This document shows positions 8,960 to 18,113 of a stretch of DNA of 64,000 nt, in pieces. The notes beneath the pieces were generated by a model that was not told the DNA's origin, did not search any database, and saw nothing but the letters and a program-made list of their open reading frames with translations. Source of the DNA: Marinobacter algicola DG893. GTDB taxonomy: Bacteria; Pseudomonadota; Gammaproteobacteria; Pseudomonadales; Oleiphilaceae. The stretch spans positions 115,118 through 179,117 of the forward strand of contig NZ_ABCP01000004.1 in the NCBI RefSeq assembly GCF_000170835.1, read 5' to 3'. The first letter of the stretch is position 1; each line of letters opens with the position of its first letter. The position numbers and the translations under genes were made by a program.

Positions 8960-9762
8960 ATCACGCTGCGAAACTGACTGACCGTGTTTGGTCCCGCTAC
9001 GACCGGAAAGAACAGTGGACCCGCTATGGGATCTACCTGGTAACCCTGATTGCGATTGTCTGGGCGGTGCGTGACATCGACATTTTCTGGCCCTGGGTGT
9101 GGGACGCCCCCAACCAGATCCAGAACCTGGGTGCACGCATGTGGCCACCGGAGTTCAGCACCTGGAATGCCATCTTCGCGGCCATGCTGGAAACCGTACA
9201 CATTGCCACCCTGTCTACCATGCTCACGATATTCATTGCCCTGCCGGTGTCCTATATCGCGGCGCAGAACACCACACCGAACAAGGCCACCCTGTGGCTC
9301 GGTCGGTTTATTCTTGTGTCCAGCCGCTCAGTAAACACCATCATCTGGGCCCTGCTGTTCGTCGCCATTTTCGGCCCTGGGGTACTTGCGGGCATTCTGG
9401 CGGTTATGTTCCGGTCAATCGGTTTCATTGGTAAACTGATGGGCGAGGCTATCGAGGAGATCGATCGCCGCCCCGTCGAAGCTATGCAGGCAACCGGCGC
9501 CAGCAAAATGAAAGTAGTGCTGTACGCGATCGTGCCGCAGGTAATGCCAGCCTTTTTTGCCATCATCATCCTGCGCTGGGATATCAACATCCGTGAATCC
9601 ACCGTGCTTGGTTTGGTGGGCGCCGGTGGCATCGGAGTGCTGCTGCAAGGGTCTATCGACCTGTTTGCCTGGCAGACGGTGGCCACGATTCTGCTCGCTA
9701 TTGTGGTGTTGGTAATTCTGGGCGAAGCACTAACCAGCGCCTTGCGCAAGAAAGTTATCTGA
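8953..9762 (+). CDS. phnE: PhnE-family ABC permease, second copy
   Basis: 269 residues, homologous in layout to the preceding permease: several membrane helices and the coupling loop EEIDRRPVEAMQATGASKMK. A much longer in-frame open stretch begins inside the previous gene, but the ATG at 8953, preceded by GAGG, gives the family length and overlaps phnE1 by seven bases. It would pair with PhnE1 in the inner membrane. Confidence 0.9.
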   Translation: MVDHAAKLTDRVWSRYDRKEQWTRYGIYLVTLIAIVWAVRDIDIFWPWVWDAPNQIQNLGARMWPPEFSTWNAIFAAMLETVHIATLSTMLTIFIALPVSYIAAQNTTPNKATLWLGRFILVSSRSVNTIIWALLFVAIFGPGVLAGILAVMFRSIGFIGKLMGEAIEEIDRRPVEAMQATGASKMKVVLYAIVPQVMPAFFAIIILRWDINIRESTVLGLVGAGGIGVLLQGSIDLFAWQTVATILLAIVVLVILGEALTSALRKKVI

Positions 9763-9778
9763 CGCGGAAACCCAGTCC

Positions 9779-10588
9779 ATGACAAACAGCTTTAACTTTG
9801 GCCAAGCGGACGTATTGTTTACCGACGTGGACGATACCCTGACCACCGATGGTCAATTGCTGCCAGAAACCTATCTTGCCCTTTGTCGGCTGGCAGCGGC
9901 TGGTATTCGCGTGATTCCGGTGACCGGTGGTTGCGCCGGCTGGTGCGACCAGATCATCAGAACGTGGCCGGTCACTGCAGTAATTGGTGAAGGCGGCGCC
10001 TTCTACGCCGAGCGGACCGCCCCCCAGACGGTCCGCTGGCACTACTGGAACGACGCAGCCGGCCATAAGCGTGACCAAGAGGCCATACTGACTGCAGTCG
10101 CCGCACTGGATCTGGACTTCGAACCACAACTCGCCAGCGACCAGGCCTTCCGCTATGTCGATGTAGCGGTCGACTACAACCAGCAGCAGTCTTTAAGCTC
10201 AGAGCAAGTAGCGGTTCTTCATAATGCTCTGGTTGGCCGGGGCTTCAACGTTCGGCAAAGCTCGATCCACCTCAACATCTGGCTCGGCGACTTTGACAAG
10301 TCCACGATGGCCGTGCGTGTAGGGCAGGAAGTGCTGGGACTGGATCTGCAGGCGTTGCAACAGCGCGCAGTTTTCATTGGTGACGCACCCAATGACGAAA
10401 GCATGTTTCGATGTTTTCCACTAAGTGTTGGCGTGGCAAACATTCGCAAGCATCTGCCCGGGATGACCCATCGGCCGGCCGCCGTTGTCAGCCAGCGTTC
10501 CGGGCTGGGCTTCGCGGAAATGGCCGAAAACTGGCTGAGGCAACGGACCGAATCCGACCTGCCGCAGGCCGAAACACATCCTGTGTGA
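9779..10588 (+). CDS. HAD-superfamily (IIB-type) hydrolase in phn-like operon
   Basis: 269 residues. HAD motif I is LFTDVDDTLTTDG (nucleophile Asp and acid/base Asp two residues apart), motif II IPVTGG, and motif IV IGDAPNDESMF. The inserted cap after motif II fits the IIB cap of sugar-phosphate phosphatases, not the cap of phosphonatase PhnX. Located 16 bases after the second permease and 14 before the repressor gene. The likely job is removing phosphate from the imported compound or its product; the substrate is unknown. Confidence 0.82.
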   Translation: MTNSFNFGQADVLFTDVDDTLTTDGQLLPETYLALCRLAAAGIRVIPVTGGCAGWCDQIIRTWPVTAVIGEGGAFYAERTAPQTVRWHYWNDAAGHKRDQEAILTAVAALDLDFEPQLASDQAFRYVDVAVDYNQQQSLSSEQVAVLHNALVGRGFNVRQSSIHLNIWLGDFDKSTMAVRVGQEVLGLDLQALQQRAVFIGDAPNDESMFRCFPLSVGVANIRKHLPGMTHRPAAVVSQRSGLGFAEMAENWLRQRTESDLPQAETHPV

Positions 10589-10602
10589 TCAAGCCAGGGG
10601 TA

Positions 10603-11385
10603 ATGGACCGAGTATCTAATCTGATGGGCGCCAAAGATCGGCAAAAAAGCATTCTGGATTGGGTGAACGAGCAGAAGCATGTCGAGGTTGAAGACATTGC
10701 CCAACGCTTTGGAGTCACCACCCAAACCATTCGCCGAGACATCAACAAACTGTGCGAACAGGGTGTGCTACGTCGCCGTTATGGCGGCGTCAGCCTACCG
10801 GCCAGTGCCACGATTTCTCCCGTTGAAAACGCGCGGATCCATCATCATGCCACCAAGCAGCAGATGGCTCAGCGGGTTGCAATGGATATTCCTGAAGGCG
10901 CCACCGTCAGCCTGGGAGTCGGCAGCACCATCGAACTGGTGGCGAAAGCGCTGATTCATCACCAGTCACTGCGCATCCTGACCAACAACCTTAGTGTGGC
11001 CTCTGCGCTTTCCGGCAATTCCGGCATCGAAGTCATCGTTTCCGGTGGGCAATACCGGCACAATCACCATGATGTGGTCGGGCCGGAAGTGACCGGATTT
11101 TTCAGCTCCTTCATCACCGACTTTGGCATCATCAGCACCGGTAGCATGGACCCACAGCATGGCCTGATGGATTTTGATATCCGCGAGGCCGAAGTCAGCC
11201 GGGCCATCATTTCCAACACCCGGTCACGCTTGCTGGTGGCCAACCATAGCAAATGGACCCAAAGCTCTCATTGTAAAGTCGCCTCATTCAAGTATGTGGA
11301 TCGCTTCTACACCGACTTCATTAGTGCCGGAAAACAGATAGGCCTGCCTGCGTCGCTTGAAATCATCGAATGCGTTGGAGCTTAA
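10603..11385 (+). CDS. DeoR/GlpR-family transcriptional repressor
   Basis: 260 residues. N-terminal winged helix: RQKSILDWVNEQ, then VEVEDIAQRFGVTTQTIRRD and the RRYGG turn typical of DeoR proteins. The C-terminal sugar-phosphate sensor resembles GlpR (LRILTNNLSVASAL, DFDIREAEVSRAII, LVANHSKW). The start follows AGGGG by four bases; a second ATG seven codons later is possible. As last gene of the operon it probably represses the operon and the divergent dehydrogenase through the ATGTTCAATTGAACAT palindromes, responding to a small phosphorylated inducer. Regulatory link is inference from motif likeness and position. Confidence 0.88.
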   Translation: MDRVSNLMGAKDRQKSILDWVNEQKHVEVEDIAQRFGVTTQTIRRDINKLCEQGVLRRRYGGVSLPASATISPVENARIHHHATKQQMAQRVAMDIPEGATVSLGVGSTIELVAKALIHHQSLRILTNNLSVASALSGNSGIEVIVSGGQYRHNHHDVVGPEVTGFFSSFITDFGIISTGSMDPQHGLMDFDIREAEVSRAIISNTRSRLLVANHSKWTQSSHCKVASFKYVDRFYTDFISAGKQIGLPASLEIIECVGA

Positions 11386-11428
11386 CGAGTCCGAACGTTC
11401 GCAAGGCGGTGCAGTGAATATCTCCTAC

Positions 11429-11878
11429 TTAACCCTGCCAGATTCCCAGCATTGCGCCTGCACCCAGAACGAGCGCCCCGCCGACTTCCCCGACGATCAG
11501 CAACAGCATGAAGAACCCGGTCACCCAGGACGGCAACTGCCGCTTACCCAGGCGGTGGGGCCGGCGCAATTGGTTGTCTGTATCCTGAAGCAGGCCGTGA
11601 ATCACATAGGTACCAATTGCAAAGGCGAAAAACACCAGTGCAGCCACGGCGGCAGTCGTGTTAACCCAATCAGCCAGCACACTATGAGCGCTGAACGCCG
11701 CCAGCAGCAGCGCCGCAAAGCTGTAGAGCAGCGAACTGCGGTGAGCGATATCCACATATACCGGCGAGGTAGCGTCCTCACTCCGCGCCATATGCCGGTA
11801 TTTCCAAATGCCGGTAAGCAGGCCTGTCATAAAAAACAGGAAAGCCGCTGAAAGGCAGATTTTTTCAGCCAGAGACAT
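11429..11878 (-). CDS. Small four-helix membrane protein, unknown
   Basis: 149 residues, four predicted membrane spans with a short basic cytoplasmic loop (RRPHRLGKRQ) before the last. No recognised family. It is convergent with the phn-like operon, 43 bases away, and has a CGGAG site before its ATG. Confidence 0.55.
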   Translation of the reverse strand: MSLAEKICLSAAFLFFMTGLLTGIWKYRHMARSEDATSPVYVDIAHRSSLLYSFAALLLAAFSAHSVLADWVNTTAAVAALVFFAFAIGTYVIHGLLQDTDNQLRRPHRLGKRQLPSWVTGFFMLLLIVGEVGGALVLGAGAMLGIWQG

Positions 11879-11992
11879 ACCGTCGCTCCGTGGTTATTAT
11901 TAACAGGCTGAATTATGCCACTGGAAAGACGGTGCGGTAGGATAAAACAGGAAACACGTACCTTTCGGCCTTTGATGACCAGTTGATTCCCC

Positions 11993-12061
11993 ATGACACG
12001 ATCCAAACGCATCTACCTCGCCGGCCCGGAAGTCTTTTCCCCGGCAGCAGCCCGCTTCAGC
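11993..12061 (+). pseudogene. Nucleoside 2-deoxyribosyltransferase N-terminal stump
   Basis: The plus strand reads MTRSKRIYLAGPEVFSPAAA, matching the characteristic start of nucleoside 2-deoxyribosyltransferases (KIYLAGPEVF motif). After about 20 codons the similarity stops and the sequence becomes the 3' end of the opposing XRE regulator gene. This looks like a gene truncated by deletion or insertion of the regulator segment. Confidence 0.5.
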
Positions 12062-12839
12062 TTTGCCAGAAAGCCTTGCTACGCTCATCCATTGGGAAAA
12101 AATGCTCGATCCGCAAGTTCTGTGCGGTGACATCCAGGGGCGTGCCTATCGTTGCAATGGTCGAAAAGATTCTAAGCTGCTGATCTCCCAGGTTCAGGGT
12201 AAAAGGAATCGCCGGGTAGTCGAGATGTTCCACCAAGCGGCTTTTCCAGTTCTGTGGAACGCCGGGCAGAGTCAAGGCATGCTCCAGCAATCGGTTGGGT
12301 TGGTCCCGGAAGGGGCCGGCTAGATGCTCATGGTAGACCCGCTGCAGCATGTGGCATGCGATGTTTTCCCAATCTCCCACAAAGGGTTTCATGCCCTCGT
12401 TGTCCAACAGCGATAGGAGAAAGTTCGGCCTTGCGGGAAAGTGAGCGCCCAGTTCCACCATTCTTACCATCATCGCCTGCATGGCCGTGTTAGCCATCAC
12501 CAGATAGTACTCGTGATCAAAGACAACCGCCGGGTACGGCAGGTGCGCCTGCAAGAGGTGATCAAGCGCTTCTTTGATCATCGCCATGCCTGGCGCGTTC
12601 AAATCCTGATCGCTGTATACCTGGCTGTAACCCGCCGCAGACAGCAGGCGGTTGGTCGCCGCCAGATCCGTCTGAAGCATCTGCGCCAAATGCAGAACCA
12701 TGCCCTTACTGGGCTGGCTTCGGCCCGTTTCCAGAAAGCTGATGTGCTTCGCCGATACTTCGCATTCCAGGGCGAAATCCATCTGGCTCAACCGTTTACC
12801 CTGCCGCATTTCTCTAAAAAGCGTACCGAAGGCGCTCAT
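12057..12839 (-). CDS. XRE-family regulator with MmyB-like ligand domain
   Basis: 260 residues. Residues 1-60 are an XRE helix-turn-helix (FGTLFREMRQGKRLSQMDFA, followed by VSAKHISFLETGRSQPS). The rest matches the MmyB-like sensor domain pattern (AVVFDHEYYLVMANTAM, LLSLLDNEGMKP, RIEHFFPMDE). Start ATG follows AGGA. It is divergent from the small membrane protein at 12991, the natural candidate target. Ligand unknown; related domains bind fatty acids. Confidence 0.8.
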   Translation of the reverse strand: MSAFGTLFREMRQGKRLSQMDFALECEVSAKHISFLETGRSQPSKGMVLHLAQMLQTDLAATNRLLSAAGYSQVYSDQDLNAPGMAMIKEALDHLLQAHLPYPAVVFDHEYYLVMANTAMQAMMVRMVELGAHFPARPNFLLSLLDNEGMKPFVGDWENIACHMLQRVYHEHLAGPFRDQPNRLLEHALTLPGVPQNWKSRLVEHLDYPAIPFTLNLGDQQLRIFSTIATIGTPLDVTAQNLRIEHFFPMDERSKAFWQS

Positions 12840-12990
12840 GGTAGTTCCTGTGAATATTCGAGTGTTCAGCGATTATCTTCCTCAAGGGTGTGCTGCACCA
12901 TTACCTCACAGGTAATTGTGCCCATCACCGCCCAGGTAGATGCTTTGTAGCGTAGTCCAACACATTGTGAAACCCGATTGAGGTGATCCT

Positions 12991-13398
12991 ATGAAAAACT
13001 TCGTCCGTCAATTCAGCGTAAAACAGATCGTCCTGAGCGATGTTTTCCTCTCCACGCCACTGGCATTGGCACTGATCCTGGCCGCAGAGCCGATCGCCCA
13101 GTTAGCGGGAGGGCCAGGCGCAACCTTCTATCTGGTGGTGGGCATAGTGATGTTGCTCTGGTGCGTGGATATGGCTGCTATGGCCATGAACGCACGGTGG
13201 CTGGAGAAATACTTCAACCTGATGATGGTTGTGGATGTCAGCTGGGCCCTGCTGTCTTTCGCCCTGATGCTGTGGTTTGCGGAGAGCCTGCAGGCGTTGG
13301 GCTGGGTGCTGTTCGCAGTGAACATTCTTGTTCCACTGGACATGGCGTGGATGAAACGGGTTGCTGGCAGTAAACCTCTTGAACCTGCATTCAGCTAG
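12991..13398 (+). CDS. Small four-helix membrane protein, likely regulator target
   Basis: 135 residues with four hydrophobic segments and a short tail. A GAGGTGATCCT site precedes the ATG. It is divergent from the XRE/MmyB-like regulator across a 150-base shared promoter region. No family is recognised. Confidence 0.6.
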   Translation: MKNFVRQFSVKQIVLSDVFLSTPLALALILAAEPIAQLAGGPGATFYLVVGIVMLLWCVDMAAMAMNARWLEKYFNLMMVVDVSWALLSFALMLWFAESLQALGWVLFAVNILVPLDMAWMKRVAGSKPLEPAFS

Positions 13399-13410
13399 CC
13401 TTCGAAACAC

Positions 13411-13439
13411 CGGGTAGCGGCAACTCCTGTCGCTACCCG
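13411..13439. terminator. Hairpin between convergent genes
   Basis: CGGGTAGCG and CGCTACCCG form a 9-bp stem around an 11-base loop, between the convergent genes ending at 13398 and 13445. No U-tract follows on either strand, so it may act only as an mRNA 3' end stabiliser. Confidence 0.45.
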
Positions 13440-13444
13440 CCTGC

Positions 13445-13930
13445 TCAGAAGTAGCCCAATAGCCTGCCAAGAGTCAGCGCACTCATCCAGAACACCAGAG
13501 ACATCAAGGCACCTGCCCTCAAGGGCAAAGGCATGGAAGCACCCATTGGGAGGCTCCGTATATCCCGGCGCTTTAACACCCGAGCAAGTAGCAACGCGTT
13601 CGACACTCCCAAAAGGACAACCACCATCTTGACCCGGAACAACATCGACCCGGCGTAGTCCACCGCCGCTGTGGCGAATAGAAGCGAACCACAGACCACC
13701 GCTAACCCCAAACCAAACGCGGAGGTGACTCGAAGCACATCGACAAACACCATCACGGGGTAATGGCGCCAGAACCCCATCAAACGCAAATCCAGCGGCA
13801 CAATTCCACCAATCAGCAGGGCAACACCAAGAATATGCCCGGCGTTGATCAGCGGGTATGCGAGGGTGGAATTGCGCAGCGCCGATACAAAGGCCAGGTT
13901 TTCAACAAAGACCAGCGCCGGCTCAATCAT
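13445..13930 (-). CDS. DUF6644-like membrane protein
   Basis: 161 residues, four to five membrane spans, with a conserved-looking NAGHILGVALLIGGIVPLDL first helix. It starts eight bases after the DUF6152-type gene and is probably co-transcribed. Families of this kind occur beside periplasmic DUF6152 proteins. Heme or electron-transfer role is speculation from the His in the first helix. Confidence 0.55.
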   Translation of the reverse strand: MIEPALVFVENLAFVSALRNSTLAYPLINAGHILGVALLIGGIVPLDLRLMGFWRHYPVMVFVDVLRVTSAFGLGLAVVCGSLLFATAAVDYAGSMLFRVKMVVVLLGVSNALLLARVLKRRDIRSLPMGASMPLPLRAGALMSLVFWMSALTLGRLLGYF

Positions 13931-13938
13931 TCCCAGAC

Positions 13939-14319
13939 TCAGGAATCACGACCGGGATACAAGTCGTAGTTCGTCCCATCGATGACAATCCGCTCGGCCT
14001 TGACCAACCGTTCGCCCTCTTTGGCGGAACGGTGACCGTGCACGGTCATTTCCCGGCCGACGCTCAAAATCTCTTTACTGAGCCCGACACGGTCGTTACG
14101 CCAGGGTTGGCCGACTTCCACAACCCATGCCTCGCCATCAACGTCTATCGTGACCTCGCCATGGGGATTACCAAGGCGCATTGACTGGATGGTACCGGTG
14201 ATTTCAAATTCCTCGTCCGTGGCCCAGGCCCAACCGTGATGAGCATGAGCGGCAGAGGCAGCGAGAACAGCAACAAGAAACGCAAAACCGAGCAGGTGGG
14301 TAAAACGAACGTGAGGCAT
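13939..14319 (-). CDS. DUF6152-family periplasmic protein
   Basis: 126 residues with a signal peptide (LVAVLAASAAHA) and a small beta-rich domain: FEITGTIQSMRLGNPHGEVT then WVVEVGQPWRNDRVGLS and MTVHGHRSAKEGERLVKAE. This matches the DUF6152 pattern of exported OB-like proteins. The ATG at 14319 is preceded by AGGA; an upstream start has no site. Co-transcribed with the following membrane protein. Confidence 0.7.
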   Translation of the reverse strand: MPHVRFTHLLGFAFLVAVLAASAAHAHHGWAWATDEEFEITGTIQSMRLGNPHGEVTIDVDGEAWVVEVGQPWRNDRVGLSKEILSVGREMTVHGHRSAKEGERLVKAERIVIDGTNYDLYPGRDS

Positions 14320-14370
14320 AGTGAGTCCTCTCATTGCGGGTTTTCAAAGATGAAGAGCAACGACCGACGG

Positions 14371-15303
14371 TTAAAACCGGATGATGTCGTTACCCTGTTC
14401 GTGCAGCCAACGCCGCCAGTCCAAATCCAACATACTGACTCCGCCGATGTAATTATCATCCACCAGGTAGTATGCGAGAGTGCGGTCACCCCGGTTGAAG
14501 TTGTGCATCAGCCGCACCACGAAGTTGCGGCGGGTCGGTTTGGAGAGCAGGAAACTCAGGAATTGACCGGATTGAGCCCTCAAACTCCCATGCCCCGACA
14601 GCTCTGAATGGCGCCACTTATAACTGGATAATTTCAGAAACTGTGAAATGCCCGTTAAACGGCCCTGTTCACGGGCCTGAGCAACCACCCAACTGTTTTC
14701 CTGATGACGTTCAAAGTACAGGCCCGATTCATCACGTTCCAGCATTTCCATCTGCTCGGCAAGCCCCTCATTCAACCAGAGCGGCGCATAAGGAACGATG
14801 GTATCGACAACCGCGTGGCTCACCTCATGCTTGATCGTTTCAAAGGTGCGGCTTCTGTTTTCCTGCACATAGACGACTATCAGGTGTTCGGAAGGTATAT
14901 ACAGGCCGTATGAAGCAACCGCCAGACCTTTATTCCTGCGAACAAGGTAATTCCGGTATTCAGCCTTATCCTTGAACATCAATATATTGACCGGAACCGT
15001 CCTGTACATATCAAAGGACATCACACGGTCAAAGAACTCGTAGACGTTGTTCACACCATCAACAATCTGCTGATTTTCCTCTTCACTCAGCTCCACATCG
15101 ACGGCTTTAATCTTGATATCAAAACGCGACCATTTCGACGCGCCAGGCTTCACGTTGACAACTTCCTGCTCAACGCGATGGTCTTCCCGATCGCTGAAAT
15201 GAATCTTCCCGTCTTCATCCACCCATTTATAAATCTTTGCATGACCAGAGACTGCAAAGATCATAGAGAGTAGAAAAACAAGGACTGGGTTTACGACTTT
15301 CAT
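14371..15303 (-). CDS. Secreted DUF4124 plus gluzincin metallopeptidase-like protein
   Basis: 310 residues. A signal peptide ending VSGHA is followed by a DUF4124 segment (KIYKWVDEDGKIHFSD) and, near residue 190, a zinc-peptidase signature: HEVSH, then PLWLNEGLAE 15 residues on, giving the HExxH plus Glu ligands of the MA clan (DUF1570-like). It would act in the periplasm or at the surface. Substrate unknown. Upstream of it lies the small gene at 15349 on the same strand. Confidence 0.75.
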   Translation of the reverse strand: MKVVNPVLVFLLSMIFAVSGHAKIYKWVDEDGKIHFSDREDHRVEQEVVNVKPGASKWSRFDIKIKAVDVELSEEENQQIVDGVNNVYEFFDRVMSFDMYRTVPVNILMFKDKAEYRNYLVRRNKGLAVASYGLYIPSEHLIVVYVQENRSRTFETIKHEVSHAVVDTIVPYAPLWLNEGLAEQMEMLERDESGLYFERHQENSWVVAQAREQGRLTGISQFLKLSSYKWRHSELSGHGSLRAQSGQFLSFLLSKPTRRNFVVRLMHNFNRGDRTLAYYLVDDNYIGGVSMLDLDWRRWLHEQGNDIIRF

Positions 15304-15348
15304 TAACGCTTTAATCCCTGCGCTTCAGAACCAGATCTGCCCCGGTGA

Positions 15349-15504
15349 CTATTTCACGCTAATCTGCTTCGGGCCCGCTGAGGTTTCTTGGCCACTCTTA
15401 CCCTTACCTACGTACTCAACGGCCCCACCAGCCTTTAAAAAAGCTGCCGTCTGCTCTTCAATGGTGGCAGAGGTTAATGTCACTTTCTCGGGCTTCTTGC
15501 TCAT
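15349..15504 (-). CDS. Small conserved-looking protein of 51 residues
   Basis: Reads MSKKPEKVTLTSATIEE followed by QTAAFLKAGGAVEYVGKGKS. The FL..GG.v..v..G.SG pattern occurs in many tiny gammaproteobacterial proteins of unknown role, some annotated as SutA-like. The start ATG is chosen because upstream codons lack a ribosome site. It is highly charged and probably cytoplasmic. Confidence 0.55.
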   Translation of the reverse strand: MSKKPEKVTLTSATIEEQTAAFLKAGGAVEYVGKGKSGQETSAGPKQISVK

Positions 15505-15588
15505 GGTGTTCTCCACGTTAACTGTTGGCTTATCCAACAACTAAACACCCATGATATATGAAATAGGAAAAAAGTGTTTGGATGCACT

Positions 15589-16116
15589 TCAGCGCCGGTA
15601 ACGTGCCGCGATGAAGTGGTCCATTGAACACCAACCCGGCCCGTAAGCCATCAGATAAAGCAGCACCGCCGCCCATACCCCGTGCGTTGGCCAGGCACCG
15701 GGATAGACGAATATCTGGATGGTCAGTGTCATCACCAGCAGGGCCAGCGCCGAGAAACGCGTGGCCAGCCCCAACAAGAGCAGAACCGGAAACAGATGCT
15801 CGGCGAACGCCGCCATCAAGGCCGCCAGCTCGGGGGCGATCAACGGCAGACTGTACTCCTCCTTGAACAGAAAGAGCGCGCTGTCCGACAACCGTGGTAC
15901 CCCCAGGCTGAACTCACCGGAGACAATGTCGATGGCCAGCCCTTCAATTTTGGTCTGGCCTGATTTCCAGAACACGCCGGCAATCGAAAAGCGGGCGATC
16001 ATAGCGATCAGGGTGTCCGGAATGCGTCCGAAAAGAGTGTTTGCCTGCTTGATCAGGCCTGGCAGGACACCCGTGCCGGTTGAGGTTTGAGCAGCGGTTT
16101 CAGTCGAGTTGTCCAT
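15589..16116 (-). CDS. bufD: DoxX-family membrane protein, last gene of bufferin operon
   Basis: 175 residues, four membrane helices with the DoxX pattern ([54 protein letters not shown]). DoxX proteins accompany DUF692/DUF2063 bufferin operons and may supply reducing or oxidising power. The ATG at 16116, six bases after GGAG, is preferred over the one at 16122. Its start overlaps the end of bufC by 17 bases, so it is translationally coupled. Confidence 0.82.
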   Translation of the reverse strand: MDNSTETAAQTSTGTGVLPGLIKQANTLFGRIPDTLIAMIARFSIAGVFWKSGQTKIEGLAIDIVSGEFSLGVPRLSDSALFLFKEEYSLPLIAPELAALMAAFAEHLFPVLLLLGLATRFSALALLVMTLTIQIFVYPGAWPTHGVWAAVLLYLMAYGPGWCSMDHFIAARYRR

Positions 16117-16885
16117 GTTCATCTCCGGGGTAAAGGGAGGTAATGATCTGCCAGCGCAGCAAAAGGGTCAGCGCTGCAACAAGATCAAAACCGGGCTCGC
16201 ATGCCTTGGCGTCCTGTTCAGCCTGCGACAACGTTTCCTTCTGTATCAGTCGATCCATAAAAACGCCGGTGGCCTCTGCGATATCGATGCACTGGACTTC
16301 CAGCCCGGAACGCAGCACCAATACGGTTTCTGGTTGCAGAGGGTCAACACGGGCCAGTCCAGGGTCTGCCTGCTGGTGCGCGGCCCACAACGAAAACACG
16401 GCGAACCGTGATTGCAGCACTGCCACCGAGGGATGGATATCCATGCGAAGCCCGGGTAGCCGAGGGGGAGCAGACAGCACTCCGGTTATGTCCTCCGTGC
16501 CAAGCGGCTCAACATCGGCAGAATGGAATGCGTCGAGTCGTAGTCTTTCGAGTCGGGCCACGTCGGCCAGATAGGGTACTGATGATGCCGGGCTAAAGGT
16601 GTCGATAAAGGCCGGAAATTCGCGCCCGTAGAAGGTCAGGATTTGCGAACGCGGTGGTTGCGCCACCACAAACACCCTGGCCATGGCGCGGAAGAAGGCT
16701 TCGCCAACCAGTTGTTGGCACACAGGAAACGTGGCAGCGAGTGCATCAATCAGTGATACCACGATGTTGTTGCGATACACCGCAAAGCGCTGGTTCGGAT
16801 CGGAACCGTTCCACGCCCGTAACCCGTCCGGGCAGGGTTGCGCCGGATCAAGCAATGCGCTGGCGAATACTGTCTGCTCACTCAC
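16100..16885 (-). CDS. bufC: BufC-type (DUF2063/HvfC) bufferin maturation partner
   Basis: 261 residues; the N-terminal DUF2063 domain shows [36 protein letters not shown] and [20 protein letters not shown]. Members bind the MNIO enzyme BufB and its precursor peptide. GTG at 16885 is chosen because AGGAGG lies five bases upstream and it overlaps the bufB stop by eight bases. Belongs to the first-type bufferin set (A1-B-C-D) in the distal half of the operon. Confidence 0.85.
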   Translation of the reverse strand: MSEQTVFASALLDPAQPCPDGLRAWNGSDPNQRFAVYRNNIVVSLIDALAATFPVCQQLVGEAFFRAMARVFVVAQPPRSQILTFYGREFPAFIDTFSPASSVPYLADVARLERLRLDAFHSADVEPLGTEDITGVLSAPPRLPGLRMDIHPSVAVLQSRFAVFSLWAAHQQADPGLARVDPLQPETVLVLRSGLEVQCIDIAEATGVFMDRLIQKETLSQAEQDAKACEPGFDLVAALTLLLRWQIITSLYPGDEHGQLD

Positions 16886-17717
16886 GTTGGCCTCCTGCTT
16901 CAACAAGGTACGAGTCGGCGAGATTGACCTCGGCCAGCAAAACGTCAAATGGCGGAATGTCGTTATCGCGTTCGATCAGCGTGGCAGTCGGCCCCATTTG
17001 CTCAAGTACTTCGGTATAGAGTGCCCACACGTCTTGCGCAACGGGTGCGCTATGGCTGTCTATAAGCAGCGGGTCGCCGTTGGCATCGGCCTGGGAGGCA
17101 AAACCACCAAGGTGAATCTGCTCCGCCCGGTCAAGCGGTAATGCACGGATATAAGCCCCGGGCTCGCGGTGATGGTTGATGCACGAAACATAGGCGTTGT
17201 TGACGTCGAGCAGCAGGCCACAGCCCGTGCGGCGTATTACTTCGCTGATGAAGTCGGTCTCCGACAGGGTCGAGGTCGAGAACTCCAGATAGGTCGCCGG
17301 GTTCTCCAGCAACATGCGGCAACCCAGATGCGTCTGCACCTGATCGATGTGGTCACACACACGGTTCAGGGTGGTGGCCGTGTATGGCAGCGGCAACAGA
17401 TCATTGAGAAAGAAGTCACCATGACTGGACCAGGCCAGGTGCTCAGAAAAAACCTGCGGCGCATAACGGTCAATCAGCACCGCCAGCGCATCAAGATGTG
17501 TTTTGTCCAGGGGAGCGTCGGCTCCGATCGAGAGCCCTACCCCATGCAATGACAACGGGTAGTGCTCACGAATTTTCCCCAGATAATGATGCATAGGGCC
17601 ACCCGGAACCATGTAGTTCTCGGCATGAACCTCAAAGAAACCAATGTCTGGGCCCGATTCCAGAATGTTCCGAAAGTGCTCTGGTTTCAGGCCCAAGCCT
17701 GCCCGTGAGGGCAGCAT
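16878..17717 (-). CDS. bufB: BufB-type MNIO (DUF692) peptide-modifying enzyme, copy 1
   Basis: 279 residues of the multinuclear non-heme iron oxygenase family (DUF692). Typical TIM-barrel motifs are present: [55 protein letters not shown] and LIERDNDIP. Such enzymes use iron and O2 to convert precursor cysteines to oxazolone- or thiooxazole-type groups. Start is two bases after the BufA1 precursor stop, with GAGGAG upstream, so the substrate peptide is its direct neighbour. Confidence 0.9.
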   Translation of the reverse strand: MLPSRAGLGLKPEHFRNILESGPDIGFFEVHAENYMVPGGPMHHYLGKIREHYPLSLHGVGLSIGADAPLDKTHLDALAVLIDRYAPQVFSEHLAWSSHGDFFLNDLLPLPYTATTLNRVCDHIDQVQTHLGCRMLLENPATYLEFSTSTLSETDFISEVIRRTGCGLLLDVNNAYVSCINHHREPGAYIRALPLDRAEQIHLGGFASQADANGDPLLIDSHSAPVAQDVWALYTEVLEQMGPTATLIERDNDIPPFDVLLAEVNLADSYLVEAGGQRE

Positions 17718-17719
17718 TG

Positions 17720-18055
17720 CTACTTCTCCTCGAAGGCTTCGAGTTGTCCGAAGCCTGTGGGTGAAGTCGGGGATGCGGTCTCCTCGCAAGTGCCTTTCGG
17801 AACCAGCGTCCAGGCATTCCCTTGATAATCGATAGTGGACGTGCCCGCACAGGTAGTGCCCGGCCCGGCGGCGCAGTCGTTCTTACCGGCGAGCGAAACT
17901 CCATAGCACTTTTCCATGCCCTCCGCGTGGGCAACATCCGGAACGGCAGCGATGGAGATCGCAGAACCCAGGGCGAGTGCCATGGCAGCAGCGGTCATGG
18001 TGCGGGAGGTGTTGGTTTCGGTGATCTCGGACTGTGAGATTTTGGATTTGGACAT
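17720..18055 (-). CDS. bufA1: BufA1-type (DUF2282) bufferin precursor, copper-buffering RiPP
   Basis: 111 residues. A long N-terminal signal region ends near AAVPDVAHA, after which the core has four cysteines in the DUF2282 pattern ([23 protein letters not shown]). Bufferins of this type are exported, cysteine-modified peptides that chelate copper in the periplasm. RBS AGGAG precedes the ATG. Encoded immediately before its probable modifying enzyme BufB. Confidence 0.88.
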   Translation of the reverse strand: MSKSKISQSEITETNTSRTMTAAAMALALGSAISIAAVPDVAHAEGMEKCYGVSLAGKNDCAAGPGTTCAGTSTIDYQGNAWTLVPKGTCEETASPTSPTGFGQLEAFEEK

Positions 18056-18113
18056 GTCAGACTCCTGAATTTTACGGTCGGCCAAAGCACGCCGATAAGG
18101 GTTACGGTGTCAC

